From Eleusine coracana subsp. coracana (lineage: Eukaryota; Streptophyta; Magnoliopsida; Poales; Poaceae), in NCBI GenBank assembly GCA_032690845.1, contig CM064433.1, positions 34,532,658 through 34,596,657 on the forward strand: a stretch of DNA of 64,000 nucleotides, given 5' to 3'. Every line of letters begins with the position of its first letter. Within the stretch, counting starts at the first letter, position 1. A program made the position numbers and the translations under genes. Shown in pieces: positions 33,536 to 43,757 of this stretch. Under the pieces are notes generated by a model that was given only the letters and a program-made list of their open reading frames with translations, ran no database searches and was not told the origin of the DNA.

Positions 33536-36434
33536 TTATAACTCCTTTGAAGGAGAGGAGGCATCATTCTGCGATTCTACTTCTGGAGATGCTGGAGGAG
33601 TTGGCGAGACTGGATCAACCTCTACATTGTTAACCAAGGCATGGGAGGTTTCTAGCATAGAGTCCATAAGCAATTGGCATTGGTCTATTGTCAAGTCTTG
33701 GTTGAAGCCCTCCTTGATGTTATCCAATGGCAATGCAGGAGACCAAGACTTGCAAATAGCCAGCACTTGGCTCCCGGCCTCGGTCGCCACCCTCCATGTA
33801 TTATTAGCAATTGCCTCTAAAGCATGCTCCAGAAGATACTCCAAGGAGTGACCGGTTTTCTCCACTTGGTTGGCATGGATATAATCCAAGGCCTTCCGAG
33901 CACCGTAAGACAATGCTGCAAAAGATTTTCAGAATGTTAGAATCTAAAATCAGCAAAAAAAATATTGATGATACGATGGAGAGCTTACTGGCAAGATTAT
34001 ATTTGAAAGATTTGGATATGCTTTTAGCCACCTCTATCTTCTCTTCGGTTGCCTCCAGTTTCTTCTTCAGTCGAGTGATTTCGTATTTTTTCTCTCCAAC
34101 CAATTTGGAGAGGTCATCCTTCTCAGCATTTAGAGCATCCAAAAATCTCTGTTGGTTTGAGGTCAACTTCTCCAGATCGATGACTTTTTGATCGCGAGCT
34201 AAAGACATATATAAAATCTTTAGCGATAGAGTGAGCAAAAAGCAAATGCAAGTTGGTATGCGATCTTACCGACGAAATCGGCACAACTTTGTTCTAGAGC
34301 CTTGGTCACCTCATTGTGGTCGGTCTGCAGCCTTTCAATCTGCTTCTTGGCCAGGGAGAGCTGCTCGGCGGTAACTATCAAAGATACCAACAACAAGTCA
34401 ATATCTTGAAGAAAGGACATAATATGAAAGAAGATTCTGGAGCATACCAAAAGTCTCGGCTTCAAGATACTCAATCCTGGCCTGTTTCTTCTCCATAAGA
34501 GAATATATTTTCTGAATGCGAAGAAGGGCATGGTTAGTCGAAATATTAAGTCAAAGGAATGAAAAAACTCGGTATTGATGTACCTTGTTGGCCTCTCGGT
34601 GTTGATGGATAATCTCCATATCTTCAACTTCAAGCCGACCCAATGAATCCTCGACCAACACGGCCTCACCCTTGTTGAGAGCAGGAGAAATGCCAGTCGG
34701 GGAAGGATTGACAGATTGAGGTGTCTGTGCTGGCATTGGTGTAGGAGCTGGAGCTTTGAGCGACTTCCTCGGTTTAGTTGGTGTACTTGATGGTGTGTAG
34801 ACCGACCGAAGTGAGTCAGTCGGACGAGGAATAGGAGCTAACCGAGTGTCTTCAGACTCTTGGCCACTCTGAGCATCACTCGGCCGACCACTATGACCAC
34901 CGAAGGGCGTAATATTAAGGACTAAAATATGAATATTGATTACAGAGATGAAGAATCGAAAAAATGCGAGGAAGTTTACCTAGAGGCTTGTTTGATTTTG
35001 ATTTGGCAGACTCTCTTCTTTGAAGAAGTGGTCTGCGAGTCAGTCTCCGTCCTCTTCTGGGAAGACTTGCTGACTTCATTGGTCTTCTTCGCCGCTCCTG
35101 CATCACTCGTCATTTTGCTCAGGGGCTCTGACCGGCTTGATGGTCGGTCGGAGGGTGCAGGGGTTGGCAGACCGGTGTCCTGGGGTAGCTCTTCTTCATC
35201 ATCGTCATTGTCTCCCACGTATTGCCGATGACGATGGGCGGTCTGCTTCACTCGTCGACTTGGGGAGGGCAAGTTGACGGGAGACAAGGTAGTGGTGCCT
35301 ACAACGGTCCCTGCGGTCGGACACGCGCTCACTGATGAGCTTGAACCTCTAGTACCGGTCTACAGCGGCTTCTCAACATAATCCGGTCCCTCGGAATCAG
35401 TCGGAGGGAGCGGAGGGTGTGACACAAAACTATCGAAAACCTGCAGAAATATGAAGACATTGCATGTTATGATCGGTCTGTCAAAAAGAATATCAAAAAT
35501 ACTCAGAATGACCGAAGCTTCCTCGGGCCTGCATAGTACCCATGTTTTATGCCTTTGCAATTAAGAAGTGAGCCTGAATAATGTCTCCTTCGAACATCTT
35601 CGATAGCCACGACCGGCACAGAGAAGAGTTCGATGGATCAGGCACTTCCCTCGTTTCATCATCAGTGGCATACATCTAGGCGGGGTGACTCTGCTACTTC
35701 AAGGGCTGCACTCGGCAAACTATGAAGCTTTTCGCTATAGTAATACCATCGACCCCATCATTCTTTAGCTCTGCAATTTTTCCCAGCAGAGTGGCCACCT
35801 GGGGGTTGGTCGGATTCGGTCTCTCCGACCATCGTGCTAGAGGAGTGGCCTTCACACCAGAGAAATCAGCAAGAGCAGGAGGAGGATTGTCATAGTAGAA
35901 CCACTCATCCCTCCAGTTCTTGTTCCCGGTGTTCAGAGGCACATTGATGTATGCCTCCTTCTTGCACAACTGGAAGCCGACTCCACCAATGGCGACTTGG
36001 TTTTTCGTAGTTGGCAGCGATCGGAGGACAAAGAGATGGCAAAACAGAGTAAAGTGGGGCAGAATGCCCAGAAAAGCTTCGCACAGATGCACGAAGATGG
36101 CAATGTGAAGAATGGAGTTGGGATTAAGGTTGACGAGCTCAATGTCGTAGAAGAAAAGGAGTCCACACAGAAAACTGCAGCAAGGAACTCCAAAACCATG
36201 CTCAAAAAAAGAGCGAAAAACTACAATCTGTTTATGGAGTGGGAGGGGATGAGTTTCCTTCGGTACCTTCCAATCTATGCGCGCCTGCTCCAGGAGGACG
36301 CCATCTGTCACCATTGAGTTCAGATCGGCAGTGGTGAGGCTACTCTTGGAGAACTCGCGCAGCTGTTTCGGGATCTCCAGCTCTGAGGAAGATGATTCGA
36401 TGGAGGCGGCCTTCTTGGATGACTTGCGAGGCAT
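33536..36434 (-). pseudogene. Antisense gene of the inner gypsy element, Transposase_28-like plus coiled coil, multi-exon
   Basis: Starts MPRKSSKKAASIESSSSELE at 36434. The conserved block (about residues 65-175) reads FRSFFEHGFGVPCCSFLCGL, LVNLNPNSILHIAIFVHLCE, AFLGI and NWRDEWFYYDNPPP, typical of the 'putative gypsy type transposon' family. An acidic/proline region follows (GDNDDDEEELPQDTG, about 35230-35160). The 3' part is coiled coil in exons with clean borders: 34374-34270 (35 codons), 34198-33989 (70 codons) and 33915-33536, with introns of 71 and 73 bases. N-terminal SKKxxK could be a nuclear signal. TAG codons after residue 246 (35693 and following) break it. Role unknown; the position suggests a regulatory or accessory function. 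Confidence 0.75.
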
Positions 36435-36646
36435 TGTCGATGAAGAAGTAGCATGTTGGATCTGGAGGAAGGGAGCTAACCCTAGCCGGAGCTCAAGGTT
36501 TGCTGATCGTGAAGATCTGTGATGGTGGGGGAAAAAGGTAACCCTAGCTTTGAAGCAGAGGAGTCGCGGGAGCAGGGAGGCCTAAGGAAGACGAAGCACT
36601 GTGTGCAAAATGGCGGCATGGACTTGAGGTCAACAGCCCTCTGTCC

Positions 36647-36654
36647 TTTTTATA
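36647..36654 (-). promoter_or_regulatory. TATA box of the antisense gene
   Basis: On the minus strand GGTATAAAAAGGACAG lies about 213 bases before the ATG at 36434, a suitable place for a dedicated promoter with a 5' leader of roughly 180 bases. Confidence 0.55.
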
Positions 36655-37007
36655 CCTTTGCCTTTTTGACCTAGACTTTGAGGTCCCCATGGGCTTTGGT
36701 GGGCCGTATAGTGTCAGGCTTTTTCAACTTATAAAAAATGGTGAGGCATAGTTCTTTAAAAAGAATTGATGCAATAAACCTTGAGAACTTGATCTCGGGG
36801 GCTTCTTTGATGAGAAGCAATGGAATATCCATTTAAAAAATATATATGCTACTCATATCTATATGATTTGAAGATCATATAGCAAGAGGACTTGATAGTC
36901 GTATGGGTTCAAGTTCGTAGGTACCTTGTTGATTGAAGTCAACAAGTAATTACCAACGTTGGGCTTGCTTTGATCCGAGTAAAAATTTCTTAAAGAAAGG
37001 CTACAAC

Positions 37008-37171
37008 ATGATTGATGTCATTTGGCTTATTGATTATATGATTGATGTCATATAAGTTTGCATGTAGACTGCACTATGATTGATGTCATGGAATTTTGAG
37101 TCTATAAATTATTCGGATAAGAGTATAAATCACTCGATATAACTTTAAATCGGTCGGCATGATTGATGTTG
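37008..37171. repeat. Four copies of ATGATTGATGTCA
   Basis: Copies at about 37008, 37038, 37077 and 37159 (the last ends GTTG). Each contains TGATGTCA, one base from the bZIP palindrome TGACGTCA. They lie 570-740 bases upstream of the antisense ATG and 300-460 bases before the 3' LTR. Confidence 0.7.
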
Positions 37172-37467
37172 TGTAGGTTGATCCTTTGGTTTGATGATCA
37201 GAGGATTATTAGCTCAGGCTTGATGGATTGAGTTGAAATATATAGAATGAAATGTTAAGAGTTGATATTATTAGACTTTACATTATTTGTTAGTTTCCAA
37301 AATATATAAGAATCAGGGACTACACCTGATCAGGTGCACTTAGTCGGTGCACCAGATCCATCAGGAACTTCAATCATGAGGTCTTCCTAATTTATGATCT
37401 GTTCGCATCTACATTCAAGATCGCTCGGCAAGTCTCAGCTCAAAATCAAAAAGCACTCGGGGGCTAC

Positions 37468-37840
37468 TATGGAATACTTACCTTCCGGGTATCCATAGAT
37501 ATGCTTAAGTCGGCAACTGATCGGGTACTTCATCAATAAGGGAACCGACCAAGTCAGCTTGGAGCACAAGGCAATTAGAGATAGACTTTCTATGTAAATC
37601 CTTGTAGACTACAAGTAGGACTCTTCATGTACCCCCTGTCGACCGGATATATAAAGTGGCAAGGAACCCCCCATTAGGGACACGAAATTACAAGCAATAC
37701 AAAACACAGAACACAGGAGGTAGTGTTTTTACTCTCATCGAGAGGACCCAAACCTGTATAACTCAGCGTCTTTTTCAACCATCATAGTTCTTAGTCTTGA
37801 TGTAGCCCTATAAATATATTGCCGAGATCAAGTCCCGACA
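37468..37840 (+). repeat. 3' LTR of the inner gypsy element
   Basis: Starts TATGGAATAC, a mutated TG, and ends CCCGACA. Directly preceded by CTCGGGGGCTAC and followed by the CCTGG duplication. Confidence 0.95.
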
Positions 37841-37845
37841 CCTGG

Positions 37846-38758
37846 TCAAAGCAAACACCCGTCCTGCGAACTTTTGCAACTCCCGAATAGAAGATGGGGG
37901 CTGCATGTCCATAATATCTTTGATCTTAATAGGGTTCACGTTAATACCATCTTTCAAGACCAGGTACCCCAGCAGCTTACCCGAACGCACCCCGAACATA
38001 CACTTTGCTGGGTTAAGTTTCATCCCGACACGCCTCAGGTTTGTGAATGTTTCGGCCAAGTCTCCCACATGGTCTCCTTCCGAGATGCTATTCACGACAA
38101 TGTAATGAATGTAAGCAGAAGCGTTACGCCCCATCTGCCACCCCAACGTCTCCATGATAGTTCTGGAGAAGGTTGCTCCGGTATTTTTTGAGGCCGAAGG
38201 GCATTCGGTTGTAACAGTATGTTGCCCCTGGTATCTGGAAAGTCGTCAGGGTTGATCTTTTAGCGCTAATCAGACTTGATGAAAACCTGAATAACTATCC
38301 AAGAAATTCGTGAGAGCGCAGACCGCTATGGCATCTACCAACTGATCAATACGAGCCAAAGGAAAATCATCCTTTGGGCAATGCTTGTTAAGTGTCATAA
38401 AATCAATACACATTCCCCACTGCCCGTTCGGCTTCTTAACCAGCACGGGATTCGCCAACCATGTTGTTTCATCAATAGGATGGATCAACCGGGAATCCAA
38501 TAATTTTTGCACATCGGCCTTTAAGATGTTGGCTTTCTTTTCGATCCACACCCGAATGCGTTGCTCGACCAGGCGCACCTTCGGATCAACATCCAATCGA
38601 TGTTCAGCAATGGCCCTATCAATGCGAGGGAGATCTTTAGGCAACCTAGCAAACACATCCACATTACTCCTGAGAAACTGCAACAGTCGTTCTTCAACTT
38701 TTTTGGGTAACTCTTTGCCAATGAACACAGTTTCATCTAGTCTACTAGCACACAACAC
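37846..38758 (-). pseudogene. Outer gypsy reverse transcriptase, broken
   Basis: On the minus strand: LDVDPKVRLVEQRIRVWIEK, WLANPVLVKKPNGQWGMCID, LNKHCPKDDFPLARIDQLVD and FLDSYSGFHQV (38758-38270). After a frameshift: QMGRNASAYIHYIVVNS and LNPAKCMFGVRSGKLLGYLV (38155-37846). The catalytic YVDD is replaced by YIHY, removing both metal-binding aspartates. The inner element interrupts the domain just after FAGRVFALTR. Polymerase activity is impossible. Confidence 0.87.
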
Positions 38759-38761
38759 AAC

Positions 38762-39460
38762 TTATTTGATACCTTCGACCGGTGTAACCTTCGGGACCCA
38801 CTTCAGCGCTGCCAGGGGCTCGACCAAAGGATCTTCATTTTTATGATCCTCGGAAATGGCGTGTATATGATGATGGCCAGGAGATGACCCGAACTTCAAC
38901 CTTCGGGCCTCAGTTTGATCCCCATATACTATAATCACGCCCTCCGGCCCCAGCAACTTCATGCACAAAGACCCATGATGAATCACTACCAAGAAATTAT
39001 TGATCAACCTTTGGCCCAACAGAGCATTGTCCGGGTAGTTCATTTCTACCACATCAAACCCGATGTCTTCCGTTCGATGCCCACCTTGTCCTAAGAATGA
39101 TACCTTGAGAACAATACTACCCACTGCATAGATGAGTTCCCCTCTGAATCCCTCCAACAGTACCGGTGATGCTTGTAGGTCAGATCTGCTATACCCCATC
39201 TTCTCCACTGTGCTCCATAAAATGATATCGACCGAACTTCCACCATCTAAGACCTTACGAACATCAAACCCCTGGATGTTGACCCCCATTACAAATGCAT
39301 CATCGTGCAGGAAAATCATTGGTCGAAGATTCGCTGCTGAAAACGAGATTGGAACGTCCATCCAACGAGTCACCCCTATCGGAGGAAATGCAGCCACATG
39401 ATCCACCTGCTGAACATATTCTCGAAGCTACCTCTTAGATGAGAAATCGTGCTCGGAGCC
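38762..39460 (-). pseudogene. Outer gypsy aspartic protease
   Basis: An almost clean 214-codon frame from 39406 reads DHVAAFPPIGVTRWMDVPIS, then the active-site region VLDGGSSVDIILWSTVEKMG. DGGS is the normal form in many grass gypsy elements, so the catalytic Asp is present. GFDVVEMNYPDNALLGQRLI and FLVVIHHGSLCMKLLGPEGV follow. The upstream linker GGSEHDFSSKR is followed by a TAG. Processing would require in-frame fusion to gag and RT, which is lost. Confidence 0.8.
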
Positions 39461-39463
39461 CCC

Positions 39464-41276
39464 TGTAATACCAAAGATAGTACCTAAAGAACCAAGAAGG
39501 CGACCAGAGGGGGTGGATGGGATCCAATAAAAATTCTTCTTAAGAATTAGGCCTATGTCCCAATTTCAATCCAAGCCAACCTCAACAAGTCACCAAGGTC
39601 ACACACACCAAATTGTGATGTGCCAACCCTAGGAATGACACACACCAGTGGAAGAGTAGGGTAGAAGCAAAGAGAGTAGCCAAGACTCTAAACAATGGAG
39701 AAAATGCACACAAAACAAAATAGTCTGTCGAAACATCAGCAGTGCCGATCGACAATTGTGACAGAGCATCAGTTGTGCCGATCAGATCGTAGATAGTGCA
39801 GATTGACAGAAAAGTCCGAGAGAACCGGTAGTGCCGGTCAGGTCATCAGCAGTGCCGATCAGGCGTTTTGACCCTAGCCACCGGTAGTGCTGATCGTGGC
39901 ATCGACAGTGCTGATTAGGGGTTCTGACTCGCACACCGGCAGTGCCGGTCGAGGAATCGGCAGTGCCAATCGACCTCGACAGAACCAAAACTCCAAAAAT
40001 CACGAAACTTGGATAGAAGGTGTCTCATGGCAGGACGCCCCTTCTCCAAGTGTAATCACACAAAAAGCTCAAATAATCATCTTAATGGTGCTAGAGCCTT
40101 TGATTCGGTCAATAACCCATATAGGATTGTTCAGGCTCATCATAGCACCAAGATCCCTCAAGAAACCTGTCCTAAACACTACTCAAAAAGGAGATAAAAA
40201 CTTCCCATGAAAATAGCTCCAAAAATAGAGAAAAAGACAAATTCAGGATTTAATGAGAGAGGGTGAACTTGAGCATGAATTTGAATCTCATATCATTGAT
40301 TCATCCATTCAACATACATGGATACATGGCTAGGAAGCCACCCTCTTCCTCCCATAATTTAGAAGAGAAAAGCTTGTCTCTCACACACTCTCTTCTCTCC
40401 ACTATAACTCTCTTCTCTCCACTATAACATGAACCACACTCCTAGCTCTATGGAATGAAACCCTAACACAAGGCTAATGGAAAGAGACACCCTCTCCCAC
40501 CAGCCCTACATCTCCTTATATAGGCTTAAGGGTTGTCCTAAAGACCACTCTACCCGTGACCTACAATACATAGCCACCTACCACCAAGGGCAAACTTGTC
40601 CATCTCTTTTCTCATCACGTGAACGCCCTCGGGCCCTTCTCGTCTTTGCTTTGCCTCGATGCAAGCTTCGTGATGGTGTCATATGCACCACAAATCGCCA
40701 CCACCGGTTTTGAGGCCCGAACCGGGAAACCGCCTTGCACGCTTATCAAAGCACGACTTCTCAATGTCGATGCGTGTCATCTTGTCCCATGATCCTGACT
40801 ACCAGCAAGTCTCTCCCGGTTCCGCTCCATTGGACCCCCTTGTCACTTGCACCGGGCATCCTGTTCGCCTTGACTTGGTCAACATGCCTTCTTCATCACC
40901 TCCACGGTTTGAGGCTCAATGGCGAAACTATTCGTGCTTCTTGCCTCTCCACGTGTACGGTGTGGATCACCCTTGACTTCACCCGGCCTCCCGATCATAC
41001 GGCCCCAAGTCCCCAACTTGTGACCGATCCTCTCATCGTTGACCGCCAAGTCGACTCCATTGACCATCATGAGACAAGCAAACACATTTTCCTTCTCTTG
41101 CAACTTCTCCAATATCTTCACCAACTCCGGTTAGTCATAACCATAACCATGCACAAACTCATGCAATTCCCAAATACCCGCATTTCAACTCAAACACCAA
41201 TTAGCCAATGTCAATTACTCATCACATATTGCAAACCATGGCATATATCAACATGGTTTCTCTGTACCACGCGATG
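39464..41276 (-). mobile_element. Solo LTR (copia-type, palindrome-bearing) inside the outer gag-PR junction
   Basis: Interrupts outer gag-PR. On the minus strand it ends with the C-rich block CCATCCACCCCCTCTGGTCG and then TTGGTATTACA. It has a TATA box (CTATATAAGGAGA, about 40518) and a leader. Flanks are CCCCC on both sides (39459-39463, 41277-41281), consistent with a target duplication but weak because homopolymeric. The right terminus reads ATG rather than CA, so it is mutated or my boundary is off by a few bases. It carries the same palindrome type as the LTR at 1-1581 in its downstream part, suggesting a related copia lineage. Confidence 0.55.
39733..39975. repeat. Palindrome cluster in the solo LTR
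   Basis: About nine degenerate copies of the CGGCAGTGCCG dyad, for example CATCAGCAGTGCCGATC at 39737 and CACCGGCAGTGCCGGTC at 39934. They lie downstream of the TATA box in the direction of transcription. Confidence 0.8.
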
Positions 41277-41281
41277 CCCCC

Positions 41282-42720
41282 GGACTGGAAATGTGTTGAA
41301 TGGGTAGCGCAACCTCCAGACGATCCCCTAGCTGCAAGGCTGGTGGAAGAGGCAATTGCTCGACCGGAGGTGCCAGCTGGATCGGAGGAGCCAGTAATGC
41401 AAGCATCTAAGACGGATGGAATTGTTGCGGAGGTACAGACACTAGTGTCATATGATGAAAAAGTGGTGGTGGTGGGTAGAAAGCAGTGGCATGCGCATAA
41501 TGAGTAGTGTGTAGCGCAGGTCGAGCCTGCTCAGACTCTTGCCGTGCCCTTGCTTCCGACAGAGCTTTGATGTTTGGGCAATAGTTAGAACTGTGTGCAC
41601 AACCTTGAACACATTGAACACCTCAAACTTGGGCATTGCAGCGCTAATTTAGGCCCCTCAAGGTTGGCCTGACTTCCCCTATAGCACATTGAACACCTCG
41701 TGTCGGGGAGAAAAGTGATCGGCCCCTCCTTGACCTGCCCACCAACCGCCAGTGTTCATGCCCTGCTCGCGGGCCATCAGTATCCCTGGTTGTGCCTTTT
41801 TACGTTCCTCATCCTCTTCAACCCTCACTTGTCCTTCCAGAATACTCAGCAGCTCATCGAGCGTCTGAGGTTGTTAAGACCCGAATTGCACTTCTTGTTG
41901 CCCTTATCCAAAGCCCCTTTGCCACGGACTCAATAATAGTGGCATCATGGATATCAGACACCTGACACTTGAGATGAATAAACCTTCGTGTGTAACTATC
42001 CAAAGACTCTCCTTCCTACTACACACAAGCCGCCAAATCCCGAACACCTATTGGCCTAGCATGATTTCCTATGAAATGTACAGTCACCCCCTCCTTGAGT
42101 TAAGCCCAGGACCAAATGCTCCCTGGTGCGAGTTTGGCATACCAAGATCCTGCTATTCTCTCCAACGCGAGCGGAAAAAGCTTTTGCCTTGACTGCGTCA
42201 TTCCTCCCGGTGGATTCCACTGCTATTTCATACCTCATGAAGAATTCCCTGGAATCTGAAGTCCCTAGAAACATTGGGAGCTTGATCGAAGCTAGCCGTG
42301 CGGGCCACTGCACTACCTGCAAGTCAGCGGCCAGCGAGGAGTTGGAGTTAGCTGGCCGGACAAGATGAAGGGTCCCCGCCGAAGCCTGCCCCACGACTTC
42401 CTCATAAAACTCTTCAAACGCCGGGGCGTGATTCTCTAGGACACCGCCTCGAGTTGCTTGCTTAATATATCTTGATGCCTCTTTGCTGCCTCAATTCTCT
42501 AAGTATATCCAGCTTCTTGACGAGCCAAGTTTTCGAGTGCCTGAGAGCGCAAAATTTGCTATTCAGCAGCCCTCTTCTGCCTTTCTAGCTTTTTGCTCCA
42601 ATAGAACACCCTCTCCTGCTTCCCGGCTCCGAGTGGTTGCCGGCTGGGCCGAAGGCAGTGCTCCCCTCTTGGTTCCTACCATGCCACACGCTTCTGCGTA
42701 TCACTCCACGCGGACGCGCC
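41282..42720 (-). pseudogene. Outer gypsy gag
   Basis: On the minus strand at 42394-42056: IKLPMFLGTSDSREFFMRYE and IAVESTGRNDAVKAKAF, the start of a retrotransposon gag domain. Further down, broken into several frames, is a proline/histidine-rich region (TAFYPPPPLFHHMT). The 5' end lies next to the primer-binding site beside the right LTR. Frameshifts and stops throughout. Confidence 0.7.
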
Positions 42721-42723
42721 AGC

Positions 42724-43322
42724 TGTTATGGTTACAAGTCCAAAACAAACACTAGTGGACCTGCCGAAGAGGCTTCAGGTTGTACCCGACGGTCGAAGGC
42801 CCTTCGGGCTAGCCTTTGAGAGTTACACACGAGCTAAGGCGAATGAAGTAACGGTGAAGGCCCGTGAAATGGGTCCCTTCGGACTAGACTTGTATTATCT
42901 TCTCGAGTCCGTACCGAACGGCCCATAGTCGAGATGTGATGGAATGACCCCTTACCAGAGAACAGGGGGAACATTTATAGATTCATTCATGCTCGCCTGC
43001 TCCCGCTGGTATGTTTACATGTTTACCTTGAGCCTATATTACATGCTCTATACTCCTGCCTAAGGGTATTCTGGTACTTCAATCATCATCCAATACACAC
43101 CCCTGGGAGTCAACCTTCGGTACTTGTGTTGTGGGGTCCACCTAGCCCATACGCCCTCCGGTCATACTGCCCCTTGCTCGTACGCCCTTCGGCCGTACAG
43201 TGCGACCGGACGACTATTGAGCTGAATCCCCTCTGGGCCTCCGTTTCATTCTTGGCCTTGGCGCTCGCTAATGGGCTTCAATTAGGCCCAATGAAGACTA
43301 GGAGGTGGGCTTTCTCCCAACA
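42724..43322 (-). repeat. 5' LTR of the outer gypsy element
   Basis: On the minus strand it starts TGTTGGGAGAAAG and has a TATA box (TATAAAT, 42973-42979) followed by GTTCCCCCTGTTCTC. It ends CATAACA and is followed by GCTGGCGCGTCC, a primer-binding-like start (TGGCGC). Followed on the plus strand by the duplication CTTCC. Confidence 0.95.
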
Positions 43323-43757
43323 CTTCCTCTTGATAAAATACATGCTAAGGCTTGTTCTCTGCAAAAAAAACAAAAATTGATGACATGTCAAATTAAACCA
43401 TATGTGAAAGTGTCCATGTAGACCTACGGTTTAGTCAACCTCACCGAATTGAAGCACTAAATTCAAGGAGGCAGCAGCCTCGACTGTCCGGTCAGGAATT
43501 TGCGAATTAAATGAAATGATACATGCTAATGGTAAGAAAAACAACATTGGCATGCAGTAGACCAAATAACTGTTGCTACAATATGTCCCTAGTGTTACAT
43601 AAGAGTTGTGACGACCCTGCTACGTCTCCCCAGGGCGGCCCCATCAGGTGCGCGAGATGTGTCTTGGGCTCACGTACGCGAGTGTGATGCGCCACGCCAC
43701 ATGCATGCCTGAGAGAGCCATGCAAGCGGAGAGAGGGATGGAGGGGGATTCTTTTTT
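43323..43757. other. Unique-looking DNA between the gypsy nest and the MULE-type MITE
   Basis: Short intergenic stretch; no gene, no RNA gene and no element ends were recognised beyond the flanking target duplications. Confidence 0.5.

Larger units (their letters stand above)
36435..37467. other. Upstream region of the antisense gene and 3' end of the inner element
   Basis: No open frame of note. Contains a minus-strand TATA box and a four-copy repeat, annotated separately, plus a purine-rich tract (AAAAAGCACTCGGGGGCTAC, 37448-37467) that should prime plus-strand synthesis at the 3' LTR. Confidence 0.6.
26696..37840 (+). mobile_element. Inner Ty3-gypsy LTR retrotransposon, 11.1 kb, with antisense gene
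   Basis: Two 373-base LTRs (26696-27068, 37468-37840) and a perfect CCTGG duplication (26691-26695, 37841-37845). Internal order: primer-binding region, gag, PR, RT, RNase H, integrase with GPY/F end, then an antisense gene on the minus strand, then a grass-type purine-rich tract (ACTCGGGGGCTAC) before the 3' LTR. About 34 of 373 LTR positions differ (9%), mostly transitions, making it younger than its host element. Inserted into the RT-RNase H junction of the outer pol. Every coding region carries stops or deletions. Confidence 0.95.
20399..43322 (-). mobile_element. Outer Ty3-gypsy LTR retrotransposon hosting nested insertions
   Basis: Bounded by LTRs of 596 and 599 bases that both start TGTT and end CCCAACA, with a perfect CTTCC duplication (20394-20398 and 43323-43327). 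Gene order on the minus strand is gag (42720-41282), PR (39460-38762), RT (38758-37846), RNase H and integrase zinc finger (26663-25277). An antisense gene on the plus strand (21551-24060) lies before the 3' LTR (left). The integrase core is missing at the 24061-25276 insertion. Orientation is confirmed by protein order and by a TATA box in the LTR on the minus strand. About 73 of 596 LTR positions differ by my count (12%), so this is an old insertion. Confidence 0.92.

Noticed and set aside
39459..41281. CCCCC on both sides as proof of a complete solo LTR
   Set aside because: A five-base homopolymer is weak evidence and the right end reads ATG instead of CA, so boundaries are kept tentative.
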